Positions 8,932 to 16,998 of a stretch of DNA of 64,000 nucleotides are shown in pieces (position 1 is the stretch's first letter; every line of letters begins with the position of its first letter). Where the stretch lies: positions 1 to 64,000 of the forward strand of contig DATKBW010000204.1 in assembly GCA_035513575.1 (NCBI GenBank). Reading direction: 5' to 3'. A program made the position numbers and the translations under genes. Source of the stretch: JAHWKI01 sp035513575 (lineage in GTDB: Bacteria; Gemmatimonadota; Gemmatimonadetes; Longimicrobiales; RSA9). Below the pieces are notes generated by a model. It had not been told where the DNA came from, made no database searches, and saw only the letters and a list, made by a program, of their open reading frames with translations.

Positions 8932-8961
8932 AGAATGCGTCCGGGTGCACCGCTGCGTCAA
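8932..8961 (-). promoter_or_regulatory. Promoter for the 8167-8898 gene
   Basis: On the minus strand: TTGACG (8961-8956), 18-nt spacer, CATTCT (8937-8932). It lies 33 nt before the start codon at 8898 and back-to-back with the plus-strand promoter at 8988. Confidence 0.5.
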
Positions 8962-8987
8962 GGCTGACGGCATCAGCGCGCCACGCG

Positions 8988-9016
8988 TTGCCGCGGTCCC
9001 GGACGGGGTCTAGCTT
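8988..9016 (+). promoter_or_regulatory. Promoter for trans-sulfuration gene
   Basis: TTGCCG (8988-8993), 17-nt spacer, TAGCTT (9011-9016). The expected transcript start near 9023 leaves a 24-nt leader to GTG 9047 or 48 nt to ATG 9071. Confidence 0.5.
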
Positions 9017-9070
9017 GTCCGCGCACCGGCCTTCCGGCCGGCCGCCGTGCCCCATTCTCCGGACCTGCGC

Positions 9071-10222
9071 ATGAAGCGACCCGGCCTTTCGACCCTCTCC
9101 GTGCACGCGGGCGCCCCGCCCGCCACTCCCGGGGCACCGCTGGTCACCCCGCTCGTTTCCAGCTCCACCTTCCGGAACCTGCCGGAGCCGGAAGGGGAGG
9201 TGCTCTACGGCCGCTACGCCAACACCGAGAATCACCGCCTGGTGGGAGAGAAGCTCGCCGCGCTCGACGGCGCGGAGGCCGCCCTCGTCGTCGGCAGCGG
9301 CATGGCCGCGATCTCCATGACCATCCTCTCCTTCGTCGGCGCCGGGGACCATATCGTCGCCGCCGAATCCCTCTACGGCGGGACCCTCACCCTCCTCACC
9401 CGCGAGCTCCCCCGGCTCGGGATCGAGACCACCTTCGTCGACCCGGCCGGCGGCTGGCGCGATGCCCTGCGGCCGAACACGCGCCTGCTCTACCTCGAGG
9501 TTCCGGTCAACCCCACGCTCCGCGTCCCCGACCCGCGCCCGGTGGCTCGCCTCGCCCGCGAGCGGAGCCTGCCGCTGGCCGTGGACGCCACCTTCGCCAC
9601 TCCCATCAACTGGCGGCCCATCGAGGACGGGGCCGATGTCGTGATCCACAGCGGAACCAAGTACCTGGGCGGCCATTCCGACCTGGTCGCCGGGGTGATC
9701 GCCGGGCCCGCCGCCGTCGTCGAACAGGCCCGCGAGCGCCTCAAGGCTTTCGGGCCCAGCCTGGACCCCCACGCCATCTGGCTCCTCGAGCGCGGGCTCA
9801 AGACCCTCGCCATCCGGGTCGAACGGCAGAACGCCACGGCCCTCGCCCTCGCGCGCTGGCTCGCCGGGCACCCCGCCGTCGCCGCCGTCCACCACCCGGG
9901 ACTCGAAAGCCATCCCGACCACGGGGTGGCCGCGGCCATCTTCTCGGGCTTCGGCGGCATGCTCTCCCTCGTGGTCCGCGGCGGCGATGACGCGGCCCGG
10001 AGGGTTATGGAGCGGTTCGAGCTGATTGCCGTCGCCCCCAGTCTCGGGGGCGTGGAGTCGCTGGCTTCCATGCCCCGCTACACCTCCCACGCCGCCCTCA
10101 CGCGCGAGCAGCGCCTCGCCATGGGCATCGAGGACGGCTTCATCCGCCTCTCCATCGGCATCGAGGACATGCCCGACCTCCAGGCCGACCTGGAGCGCGC
10201 GCTGGCCGCCGACGCGCCGTGA
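9071..10222 (+). CDS. Cys/Met metabolism PLP enzyme (cystathionine gamma-lyase/synthase or methionine gamma-lyase type)
   Basis: 383-residue gamma-family trans-sulfuration enzyme, PLP-dependent and expected to be a cytosolic tetramer. LSTLSVHAG, LYGRYANTENHRL and SGMAAIS are the family N-terminal motifs. DATFATPIN holds the PLP-binding Asp region, and SGTKYLGGHSD carries the Schiff-base Lys197. The exact reaction (cystathionine synthesis, cystathionine cleavage or methionine cleavage) cannot be set from these motifs. The ATG at 9071 is preferred; a GTG at 9047 would add eight residues (MPHSPDLR). A paralogue lies at 34485-35645. Confidence 0.85.
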   Translation: MKRPGLSTLSVHAGAPPATPGAPLVTPLVSSSTFRNLPEPEGEVLYGRYANTENHRLVGEKLAALDGAEAALVVGSGMAAISMTILSFVGAGDHIVAAESLYGGTLTLLTRELPRLGIETTFVDPAGGWRDALRPNTRLLYLEVPVNPTLRVPDPRPVARLARERSLPLAVDATFATPINWRPIEDGADVVIHSGTKYLGGHSDLVAGVIAGPAAVVEQARERLKAFGPSLDPHAIWLLERGLKTLAIRVERQNATALALARWLAGHPAVAAVHHPGLESHPDHGVAAAIFSGFGGMLSLVVRGGDDAARRVMERFELIAVAPSLGGVESLASMPRYTSHAALTREQRLAMGIEDGFIRLSIGIEDMPDLQADLERALAADAP

Positions 10223-10395
10223 GCCCTGCCGCGCAGCCGCCGGACGACAGCGTCGATCGGCGACGGGACGACCGCCGCGCCACGTTCGTCCGCCTCGCGG
10301 ACTTCACCATCCCGGAGGTGCGCAAGGCGCTGGTCACCACCCCGCCGCTGATCGGTATCGCCGCCCTCTTCGCTCCGCCGACCGCCGCGGGCTGA
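10219..10395 (+). CDS. Possible 58-residue ORF, unknown
   Basis: Short frame starting at a GTG that overlaps the preceding stop (GTGA) and ending 7 nt before the penicillin-acylase start. The product has an Asp/Arg-rich first third (DDSVDRRRDDRR) and a hydrophobic end (TTPPLIGIAALFAPPTAAG). It could be a small coupled protein or the 5' remnant of a membrane-protein gene cut short by deletion. Nothing beyond overlap and position supports it. Confidence 0.35.
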   Translation: MSPAAQPPDDSVDRRRDDRRATFVRLADFTIPEVRKALVTTPPLIGIAALFAPPTAAG

Positions 10396-10402
10396 TCCCG
10401 CC

Positions 10403-12736
10403 ATGCGCAGCCTGCTCGCCATCACGGCCGCCCTCCTCGCCGTCCTCGCGCTGGCGGCGACCGTCACCGTGCTCCACGTCCGGAGCTCGCTCCCGGCCAC
10501 GGACGGCGTCCTCCGCGTCGCCGGGCTGGCCGCCCCCGTCGAGATCTTCCGCGACGAGTACCACGTGCCCCACGTATGGGCGCATTCCCTCGAGGACGCC
10601 GTCTTCGCGCAGGGGTTCCTCCATGCCCAGGACCGCCTCTGGCAGATGGAGCTGGTCCGCCGCGCCGTGCAGGGGCGTCTGGCCGAGGTCATGGGGGAGC
10701 CCGCCCTCGAGACCGACCGCTTCATGCGCCGCCTGGGGCTCTGGCGCGCCACCGCCGCCGCGCTCGCGGAGCTCACCGCCGAGGAGCGACGCCTGGGGCA
10801 GGCGTATGCCGCGGGGGTGAACGCCGCCCGTGAGGCGGACCCCGGCGCGCTTCCGCCGGAGTTCCTGGTTCTGCGTTACGGGCCGGAGCCCTGGACGACC
10901 CGGGACGCCCTGGCGGTGGGCAAGATGATGTCGTTCACCCTGTCCTCGTACTCGGAGGCGGCCGCGGTGGCCCGGGCCATGGCCCGCCTCGGACCGGACC
11001 GTGCCCGGCACCTGTTCCCGCCCTTCCCCGAGTGGGGTGAGACGATCCTCCCTCCCGCGCCCGCCGAGACCCCGTCACTGGCGGCCGCCCTGGTGGACGC
11101 GGTCAGCATCGCGGCGGCCTCGAACTCGTGGGTCGTGAGCGGCGCCCTCACCCGATCCGGGAAGCCGATCCTCGCCAACGACCCGCACCTGGATCTGCAG
11201 GCCCCCAGCCTCTGGTACCTCATCGGCCTCCACGCCGCCGGCGCCGGAGGCGTCGATGTCGTGGGCGCCAGCATCCCCGGCGCGCCCCTGGTGATCCTGG
11301 GCCACAACCGCGCCGTCGCCTGGGGGATGACCAACGCGTACGTCGACGACGCCGACCTCTTCCTCGAGCGCCTCGATCCGGCGGACGACGGCCGCTATCT
11401 GACGCCGGACGGCTACGTCCCGTTCGAGGTGGTCGCCGAGAGCATCGCGGTGAAGGGAAGGGAAGCCCCGGTCGTCATGGAGGTGCGCAGCACCCGCCAC
11501 GGCCCCGTCATCCCCGCGGACGGCGGCGCGGATTCCCTCGTGCTCAGCGTCCAGTGGACCGCCCTGGGACCCGGCTCCGCCATCCGCGGCATCCTCGGCC
11601 TGAACCGCGCCCGGAGCTGGGATACGTTCCTCCAGGCCGTGGACGACCTGGACGATCCCCACCAGAACCTGGTCTACGCGGACACCGCGGGTCACATCGG
11701 CTACGTCATGGGCGGCTCCGTACCCCTGCGCGGCGATCGGCGGCCGGCCCCCGTGGCGCCCGTCCCCGGCTGGACCGGCGACTGGGACTGGCGCGGCGTG
11801 CTGCCTTTCGCCGAACATCCCCGGGCCCTCGATCCGCCCTCAGGCTTCGTCGTCACGGCGAACAACCGCCAGACCGTGGAGCCGGTGGCGGACCTCATCA
11901 GCGCGACGTGGCAGGAGCCCTTCCGGGCCATGCGGATCACCGAGATGATCAAGGCCGGACCGCGCCGGTTCGACGATGCCGACATGCGGGCCATGCAGCT
12001 CGACGTCCTCGACCTCTTCGCCCGCCGCTACCGCGACCGCGCCGTCGAGGCGGCCCGCCAGCTCGGCGACACCGCCACCGCCGGCCTCCTCGCCCGCTGG
12101 GACCTCCGCGCCGCCCCGGAGTCCCGCGCGGCCACCCTCTTCTACCTGTGGGTGGAGACCGTCCGGCGGGCCGCGGCACGCGACCTGTATCACGGCGAGG
12201 CCGGGTACTTCACGCGGGCCAGCGTCGGTGAGGTGCTCGAGAGAAGGACGCTGGCATGGCGGGAGGACGGCCCGGCCGCGTATCGGGCTCTCACCGGCGA
12301 GGCCATGGAGGCCGCGGTCCCCCTCGCCGGCGGACGCCCCTGGAAGCAGGCCAACCGGGCGGTCCACGAACACGCCCTCGGCGACGTCGCCGTGCTCGAC
12401 CGCCTGCTCGGGCTCCATGTGGGACCCACGCCCCACCTGGGCTCCCCCACCACCGTGAACGTGGCGCACTACGCGTTCCGCGCGCCGGCCGCCGACTTCC
12501 CGTTCACGACCACGGCGGGACCGAGCATGCGGCACGTCGTGGACATGGGGAACCTCGATGGGGCCGGCGGGTTCGTCATCGGGACCGGTCAGTCGGGGGT
12601 CCCGTTCAGCCGGCACTACGACGACCAGCGGCCCCTGTGGTCCGCGGGCGGGCTCGTCCCGCTGCCGCTGCATCGCGAAGCGGTGCGCTCACGCGCCGTC
12701 AGAACGCTCATCCTGGAGCCGTTGCGAAGGGAATGA
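10403..12736 (+). CDS. Penicillin acylase family hydrolase (Ntn hydrolase)
   Basis: 777-residue exported precursor. An N-terminal membrane/signal helix (SLLAITAALLAVLALAATVTV) is followed by the alpha-chain region (DEYHVPHVWA, FAQGFLHAQDRLWQME) and a spacer. The beta chain begins at the predicted autocatalytic nucleophile Ser240 in ASNSWVVSG, then ILANDPHLDL. NRAVAWGMTNAYVDDADLF and RSTRHGPVI are typical. The family cleaves amide bonds of acyl-homoserine lactones, beta-lactams or other N-acyl compounds, usually in the periplasm. Substrate is not predictable here. The stop overlaps the ypdA start by 4 nt. Confidence 0.9.
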   Translation: MRSLLAITAALLAVLALAATVTVLHVRSSLPATDGVLRVAGLAAPVEIFRDEYHVPHVWAHSLEDAVFAQGFLHAQDRLWQMELVRRAVQGRLAEVMGEPALETDRFMRRLGLWRATAAALAELTAEERRLGQAYAAGVNAAREADPGALPPEFLVLRYGPEPWTTRDALAVGKMMSFTLSSYSEAAAVARAMARLGPDRARHLFPPFPEWGETILPPAPAETPSLAAALVDAVSIAAASNSWVVSGALTRSGKPILANDPHLDLQAPSLWYLIGLHAAGAGGVDVVGASIPGAPLVILGHNRAVAWGMTNAYVDDADLFLERLDPADDGRYLTPDGYVPFEVVAESIAVKGREAPVVMEVRSTRHGPVIPADGGADSLVLSVQWTALGPGSAIRGILGLNRARSWDTFLQAVDDLDDPHQNLVYADTAGHIGYVMGGSVPLRGDRRPAPVAPVPGWTGDWDWRGVLPFAEHPRALDPPSGFVVTANNRQTVEPVADLISATWQEPFRAMRITEMIKAGPRRFDDADMRAMQLDVLDLFARRYRDRAVEAARQLGDTATAGLLARWDLRAAPESRAATLFYLWVETVRRAAARDLYHGEAGYFTRASVGEVLERRTLAWREDGPAAYRALTGEAMEAAVPLAGGRPWKQANRAVHEHALGDVAVLDRLLGLHVGPTPHLGSPTTVNVAHYAFRAPAADFPFTTTAGPSMRHVVDMGNLDGAGGFVIGTGQSGVPFSRHYDDQRPLWSAGGLVPLPLHREAVRSRAVRTLILEPLRRE

Positions 12737-13767
12737 AGGATACCAAGCCGATCGATCTGGCCGTTGTGGGCGCGGGCCCGTGCGGGCTCAGCGCCGCGGT
12801 GGCCGCGAGCCGCACTCGCCTCAGCAGCGTGGTGTTCGACAAGGGCTGCATCACCCGGTCCATCGCCCTCTACCCCACCTACGGCACCTTCTTCAGCACA
12901 CCGGACCGCCTGGAGCTGGGGGGCGTTCCGTTCATCATCCAGGGCGAGAAGCCGACCCGCCTGGACGCGCTCAAGTACTATCGCCGCATCGTCCAGGAGT
13001 TCGAGCTGGACGTGCGGCAGTACACGGAAGTCCTCGACATCCAGGGCGCGCTCGGCGACTTCGCGCTACGCACCCGCTCGATGGCGGGCGAGGAAGGCGT
13101 GGTCCGGGCGCTGAACGTCCTGGTGGCCACGGGCTACGCGGATTCGCCGAACTGGATCGGCGTGCGCGGGGAGGACCTCCCGAAGGTGACGCACTACTAT
13201 ACCGAGGGGCACCCCTATTACGACCAGGACTGTGTGGTGATCGGAGGCGGCAACTCCGCCGTCGAGGCCGCGCTGGACCTGTTCCGCGCGGGCGCCCGGG
13301 TCACCCTCGTGCACTTTCTCGACGGCCTGGATTCCGGCGTGAAGCCCTGGATCCTGCCGGACATCCAGGGGCGGCTCGACCGTGGGGAGATCCGGGCGCT
13401 CTGGCGGCACCGGGTGATCGACATCCTCCCGCACCGGATCCGCCTCAGGCACGAGGAGAGCGGGGCCGTGGAGGAGCTCGCGAACGATTTCGTGTTCGCC
13501 ATGACCGGCTACTGCACGGACCCGGCGCTGGTCCGCGCGCTGGGGGTGGAGATCGACGCGGAGACGCAGATCCCCGCGTACGACCCCGATACCATGGAGA
13601 CCAACGTTCCCGGGGTCTACGTGGCGGGTGTCCTCGTGGGCGGGACCCGGCCGGACAAGGTCTTCATCGAGACGGGGCGGCTGCACGGACCCCTGATCGT
13701 CCGGTACATCCGGGAGCGCTTGCGGGCCGCTGCCCGCGTGGGCCAGCGTGCCGGGTCCGGCGGCTAG
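12733..13767 (+). CDS. ypdA: YpdA-type bacillithiol disulfide reductase
   Basis: 344-residue FAD/NAD(P)H flavoprotein. VVGAGPCGLSAA (FAD dinucleotide fold with the Cys after GP typical of YpdA) is at residues 10-22; VIGGGNSAVEAAL (NADPH fold) is near 167; VAGVLVGGTRPDKVFIETGR closes the FAD site. There is no thioredoxin-reductase CxxC. The family reduces bacillithiol disulfide. The true start is the ATG overlapping the acylase stop (ATGA); the frame remains open upstream inside the acylase only as a shadow. Its presence predicts bacillithiol as the low-molecular-weight thiol; no bsh genes lie in this window. Confidence 0.88.
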   Translation: MKDTKPIDLAVVGAGPCGLSAAVAASRTRLSSVVFDKGCITRSIALYPTYGTFFSTPDRLELGGVPFIIQGEKPTRLDALKYYRRIVQEFELDVRQYTEVLDIQGALGDFALRTRSMAGEEGVVRALNVLVATGYADSPNWIGVRGEDLPKVTHYYTEGHPYYDQDCVVIGGGNSAVEAALDLFRAGARVTLVHFLDGLDSGVKPWILPDIQGRLDRGEIRALWRHRVIDILPHRIRLRHEESGAVEELANDFVFAMTGYCTDPALVRALGVEIDAETQIPAYDPDTMETNVPGVYVAGVLVGGTRPDKVFIETGRLHGPLIVRYIRERLRAAARVGQRAGSGG

Positions 13768-13777
13768 CGCCGGTGGT

Positions 13778-13807
13778 TTGCTTCGGCCTTGCGCCATTTC
13801 GTACCTT
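13778..13807 (+). promoter_or_regulatory. Promoter for pruA
   Basis: TTGCTT (13778-13783), 18-nt spacer, TACCTT (13802-13807). The leader of about 45 nt ends in a strong ribosome binding site, AGGAGG at 13850-13855, 5 nt before ATG. Confidence 0.6.
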
Positions 13808-13860
13808 GGCAGCACGGCGGTCACAGCGCCCCGACAGGGGCGAGCGGATAGGAGGACAAC

Positions 13861-15471
13861 ATGGCGACAATGGTCGAGCCGTACGTCGATTTCGAGAACG
13901 CGAAGCTCACCGACTTCAGCGCTGCGGCGAACCGCCGCGCGATGCAGGAAGCCCTGGACCGGGTGCGGGGGAAGCTCGGGCGAACCTACCCTCTCGTGAT
14001 CGCGGGCGAGGAGATCACCGAGGGGGGAACCGGCGATTCCATCAATCCGGCGCGGCCGACCGAGGTGGTCGGCCGTTTCGTCCAGGCCACCGCGGCCCAC
14101 GTCGACCGCGCCCTGGCCGCGGCGGCGGAAGCCTTCGAGACCTGGCGTCACACCACCGCCGAGGAGCGAGCGGACTATCTCTTCCGCGCGGCGGACCTCA
14201 TGGAGGAGCGCCGCCTCGAGCTCGCGGCCTGGATGGTCCACGAGGTCAGCAAGAGCTGGGTCGAGGCGGATGGCGACGTCGCCGAGCTCATCGACTTCGC
14301 CCGCTACTACGCCCGCCAGGCGCTCCGCATCGGCGGGTCCCAGCCCGTGGTCCAGTACCCGGGCGAGCATGACGAGCTCCGCTACATCCCCCTGGGCGTC
14401 ACGGTCGTGATCCCGCCGTGGAACTTCCCCTCCGCCATCATGGGCGGGATGACCCTCGCGGCCGTCGTGGCCGGGAACACCGTCGTGCTGAAGCCGGCGT
14501 CCACCTCGCCGGTGATCGCGGCGAAGTTCGTCGAGATCATGGGCGAAGTCGGGCTTCCCGCCGGCGTCATCAACTTCGTCCCGGGGCCCGGTGGCACCAT
14601 CGGCGACCTGCTGGTGGACGACCCCCGCACCCGCATGATCGCCTTCACGGGCTCGAAGGAGGTGGGGCTGCGCATCTTCGAGCGGGCGTCGAAGGTCCAC
14701 CCCGGACAGAAATGGCTGAAGCGGACCATCCTCGAGATGGGCGGCAAGGACGCCATCGTCGTGGATGAGACGGCGGACATCGAGTCGGCCGCGGAGGGGA
14801 TCACCGCCGCGGCCTTCGGGTTCCAGGGGCAGAAGTGCTCTGCGTGCTCCCGCGCCATCGTCGTGGACGACGTCTACGACGAGCTCCTCGCGAAGGTCGT
14901 CGAGCGGACGAAGCGGCTCACCATCGGGGACCCGGCCGAGCCGGAGACCTTCATGGGCGCTGTGATCGACGCCAAGGCGCGGAAGAAGATCGGCGAGTAC
15001 ATCGAGATCGGGAAGGGCGAAGGGCGCCTCGTCTACCAGGGAACCGCGCCGGCCGACGGGTACTTCGTCGCGCCGACCATCATCGCCGATGTGGATTCCC
15101 GCTCCCGCATCGCACAGGAGGAGATTTTCGGGCCCGTGCTGGCGTTCATCCGCGCCCGGGACTACGACCACGCCCTCGAGATCGCCAACGACACCGAGTA
15201 CGGCCTCACCGGCGCGGTCTACTCCCGGGATCGGGACCGCCTCGAGCGGGCCCGGCACGAGTTCGACGTGGGCAACCTGTACCTGAACCGGAAATGCACG
15301 GGCGCCCTCGTGGGCGTGCACCCGTTCGGCGGGTTCAACATGAGCGGCACCGATTCGAAGGCGGGCGGTCCCGACTACCTGCTGCTGTTCACGCAGGCAA
15401 AGTCCGTGGCCGAGCGCGTTCGCGACGATGTGCCCGGCCGCCCGGACCACGCCGGCAAGGGAGGGCTGTAG
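13861..15471 (+). CDS. pruA: L-glutamate gamma-semialdehyde (pyrroline-5-carboxylate) dehydrogenase
   Basis: 536 residues, the length of monofunctional P5C dehydrogenases. It oxidises glutamate semialdehyde to glutamate with NAD+, the second step of proline degradation. The aldehyde dehydrogenase signature is complete: PPWNFPSAI, the nucleotide-binding FTGSKEVG, catalytic Glu292 in LEMGGKDA and nucleophile Cys326 in GQKCSACS. PFGGFNMSGTDSKAGGPDYL is the C-terminal P5CDH motif. The ATG has a near-ideal AGGAGG 5 nt upstream. No proline dehydrogenase gene is adjacent. Confidence 0.93.
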   Translation: MATMVEPYVDFENAKLTDFSAAANRRAMQEALDRVRGKLGRTYPLVIAGEEITEGGTGDSINPARPTEVVGRFVQATAAHVDRALAAAAEAFETWRHTTAEERADYLFRAADLMEERRLELAAWMVHEVSKSWVEADGDVAELIDFARYYARQALRIGGSQPVVQYPGEHDELRYIPLGVTVVIPPWNFPSAIMGGMTLAAVVAGNTVVLKPASTSPVIAAKFVEIMGEVGLPAGVINFVPGPGGTIGDLLVDDPRTRMIAFTGSKEVGLRIFERASKVHPGQKWLKRTILEMGGKDAIVVDETADIESAAEGITAAAFGFQGQKCSACSRAIVVDDVYDELLAKVVERTKRLTIGDPAEPETFMGAVIDAKARKKIGEYIEIGKGEGRLVYQGTAPADGYFVAPTIIADVDSRSRIAQEEIFGPVLAFIRARDYDHALEIANDTEYGLTGAVYSRDRDRLERARHEFDVGNLYLNRKCTGALVGVHPFGGFNMSGTDSKAGGPDYLLLFTQAKSVAERVRDDVPGRPDHAGKGGL

Positions 15472-15474
15472 AGA

Positions 15475-15508
15475 ACCCGGCGGTTGTCGCGGGGTACGAC
15501 CGCCGGGT
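15475..15508 (+). repeat. Perfect 10-bp inverted repeat overlapping a promoter
   Basis: Arms ACCCGGCGGT (15475-15484) and ACCGCCGGGT (15499-15508) with a 14-nt loop, starting 4 nt after the pruA stop. The arms touch the -35 box (first base at 15484) and the -10 box (first base at 15508) of the downstream promoter. It may be the pruA terminator, an operator, or both. Confidence 0.7.
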
Positions 15509-15513
15509 ACATT
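15484..15513 (+). promoter_or_regulatory. Promoter for NifU-like/mrp genes
   Basis: TTGTCG (15484-15489), 18-nt spacer, TACATT (15508-15513). The first 11 nt of this element and the two G before it (15482-15494) are identical to the ubiE promoter region at 21456-21468. Confidence 0.6.
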
Positions 15514-15517
15514 CGGC

Positions 15518-15556
15518 GAGTCGTCGCCGAGTCGTCGGCGAGTCGTCGGCGAGTCG
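15518..15556 (+). repeat. 11-nt tandem repeat in 5' leader
   Basis: Units GAGTCGTCGCC (15518-15528), GAGTCGTCGGC (15529-15539), GAGTCGTCGGC (15540-15550) and a partial unit GAGTCG (15551-15556). They lie at the expected transcript start and leader of the NifU-like gene, between the -10 box and the ATG at 15584. Confidence 0.8.
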
Positions 15557-15583
15557 CCCCGGGCACCACGAGGAGCGGGCGGA

Positions 15584-15814
15584 ATGAGCACGCGGGACCA
15601 CATCCTGAAAGTCCTCGACCACATCCGCCCCGCCCTGCGGTCGGATGGGGGGGACGTCGAGTTCATCGATTTCGACGAGTCCGAAGGGATCCTCCAGCTC
15701 CGCTTCCTGGGCGCGTGCGGCGAGTGCCCCATCTCCGAAGTGACGCTGCGGCAGGGCATCGAGCGCCGGATCCTCACCGCCGTTCCCGGGGTGCGGGAAG
15801 TCCGGGCGTTCTGA
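15584..15814 (+). CDS. NifU C-terminal-domain Fe-S scaffold/carrier
   Basis: 76-residue stand-alone NifU (Nfu-type) domain. LDHIRPALRSDGGDVEFIDF and GACGECPIS, with the cluster-binding Cys45 and Cys48 (CxxC), are diagnostic. It carries or assembles [4Fe-4S] clusters in the cytosol. I start it at ATG 15584 (MSTRDHIL), after AGGAGCGG; the open frame upstream crosses the promoter and tandem repeat and is not coding. It lies 52 nt before the Mrp/ApbC gene, another Fe-S carrier, so the two probably form one operon. Confidence 0.88.
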   Translation: MSTRDHILKVLDHIRPALRSDGGDVEFIDFDESEGILQLRFLGACGECPISEVTLRQGIERRILTAVPGVREVRAF

Positions 15815-15866
15815 CCCGGCCCCGGCCGCCCGTTTTTCCTGAAGAGCGGAAGGGAACGCTAGATCG

Positions 15867-16988
15867 ATGGCGGGCAACAACGACCAGCTGCTGGAACAGG
15901 TCCGCACGGCTCTCGGCGCCGTGGTCAACGACCGCACCGGCCGGAGCGTCCTGAACGAGCAGGTGGTGGAGCTCAGGGTGGACGGCGGCGTGGTCGGCTT
16001 CGGCTTCGCCCTGGGGCCCGAGGACCCCGGCTCCCTCGTGCGGGATGCCCGCGGCGCGGTCGAGGGGCTGCCCGGGGTGGAGCGGGTGAAGATCGACGTG
16101 CGGCTCCCGCAGACGATGCAGGCCCCGGGGCAGGCCGCCGGGCAGCAGGCCCCCAGACGACGTCCGGCCCCGCACAGCGTCCCCGCCCCCACGCCGGGCG
16201 GGTCCCTCCTCCCCAACGTGGCGCACTTCATCGCCGTGAGCTCCGGGAAGGGTGGGGTGGGCAAGTCGACGGTGGCCGCAAACCTCGCCGTCGCCCTCGC
16301 GGCCCAGGGGCGCCGCGTCGGCCTGCTCGACGCCGACATTTACGGACCCGATATCCCCCTCATGTTCGGAGAGAAGCGCCGGCCGCAGGTGACGGGGACA
16401 CGCGGACAGGAGCGCATCCTCCCTCTCGAGGCCCACGGCGTGAAGCTCATGAGCCTCGGGTTCCTCCTGGAGGACGAGCAGCCCGCCATCATGCGGGGCC
16501 CGCTCGTCTCCGGCGTGCTCCGGCAGTTCCTGGAGCAGGTGGAGTGGGGGGACCTCGATCTCCTGGTGATCGACCTCCCGCCTGGCACCGGTGATGCCCA
16601 GCTCTCCCTCGTCCAGACCATCGACCTGGACGGTGCCGTCATGGTGACCACCCCCCAGGACGTCTCCACCGCGGATGTGCGCCGCGGGATCCGCATGTTC
16701 GAGCGCGTCAACACCGATGTCCTCGGGGTCATCGAGAACATGAGCGGGTTCGTCTGTCCCGGCTGCGGCGAGCGGCACGACATCTTCGGCGTGGGTGGCG
16801 GCCGCATGCTGGCCGAGACCATGAACCTCCCGTTCCTCGGCGCAATCCCCCTGGACACCGCCGTCCGGGCGGCTGGCGACCTGGGTCGACCCACCGCCCT
16901 CTCCGAACCCGAGTCGCCGGCCGGCCGCGCATTCAACGAGATCGCCGCCCGCGTCCTCGCCGCCATCGAGGATCCGGTCGGCGTCTGA
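15867..16988 (+). CDS. Mrp/ApbC (NBP35-type) P-loop ATPase, Fe-S carrier
   Basis: 373 residues. A short N-terminal MIP18/DUF59-type domain (about 1-90, VVELRVDGGVVGFGFAL), a Pro/Gln linker (QAPGQAAGQQAPRRRPAP), and a ParA-like ATPase with SSGKGGVGKST (deviant Walker A near 125-135), DADIYGPDIP, DLPPGTGDAQL, and the metal-binding CPGC near residue 297. The family binds and transfers [4Fe-4S] clusters to apoproteins. It follows the NifU-domain gene and precedes a SAM hydrolase by 10 nt. Confidence 0.93.
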   Translation: MAGNNDQLLEQVRTALGAVVNDRTGRSVLNEQVVELRVDGGVVGFGFALGPEDPGSLVRDARGAVEGLPGVERVKIDVRLPQTMQAPGQAAGQQAPRRRPAPHSVPAPTPGGSLLPNVAHFIAVSSGKGGVGKSTVAANLAVALAAQGRRVGLLDADIYGPDIPLMFGEKRRPQVTGTRGQERILPLEAHGVKLMSLGFLLEDEQPAIMRGPLVSGVLRQFLEQVEWGDLDLLVIDLPPGTGDAQLSLVQTIDLDGAVMVTTPQDVSTADVRRGIRMFERVNTDVLGVIENMSGFVCPGCGERHDIFGVGGGRMLAETMNLPFLGAIPLDTAVRAAGDLGRPTALSEPESPAGRAFNEIAARVLAAIEDPVGV

Positions 16989-16998
16989 GCGGCGCGTC

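Noticed and set aside
13066..15777. 903-codon minus-strand frame opposite ypdA and pruA
   Set aside because: Antisense to two well-identified enzymes; no recognisable domain.
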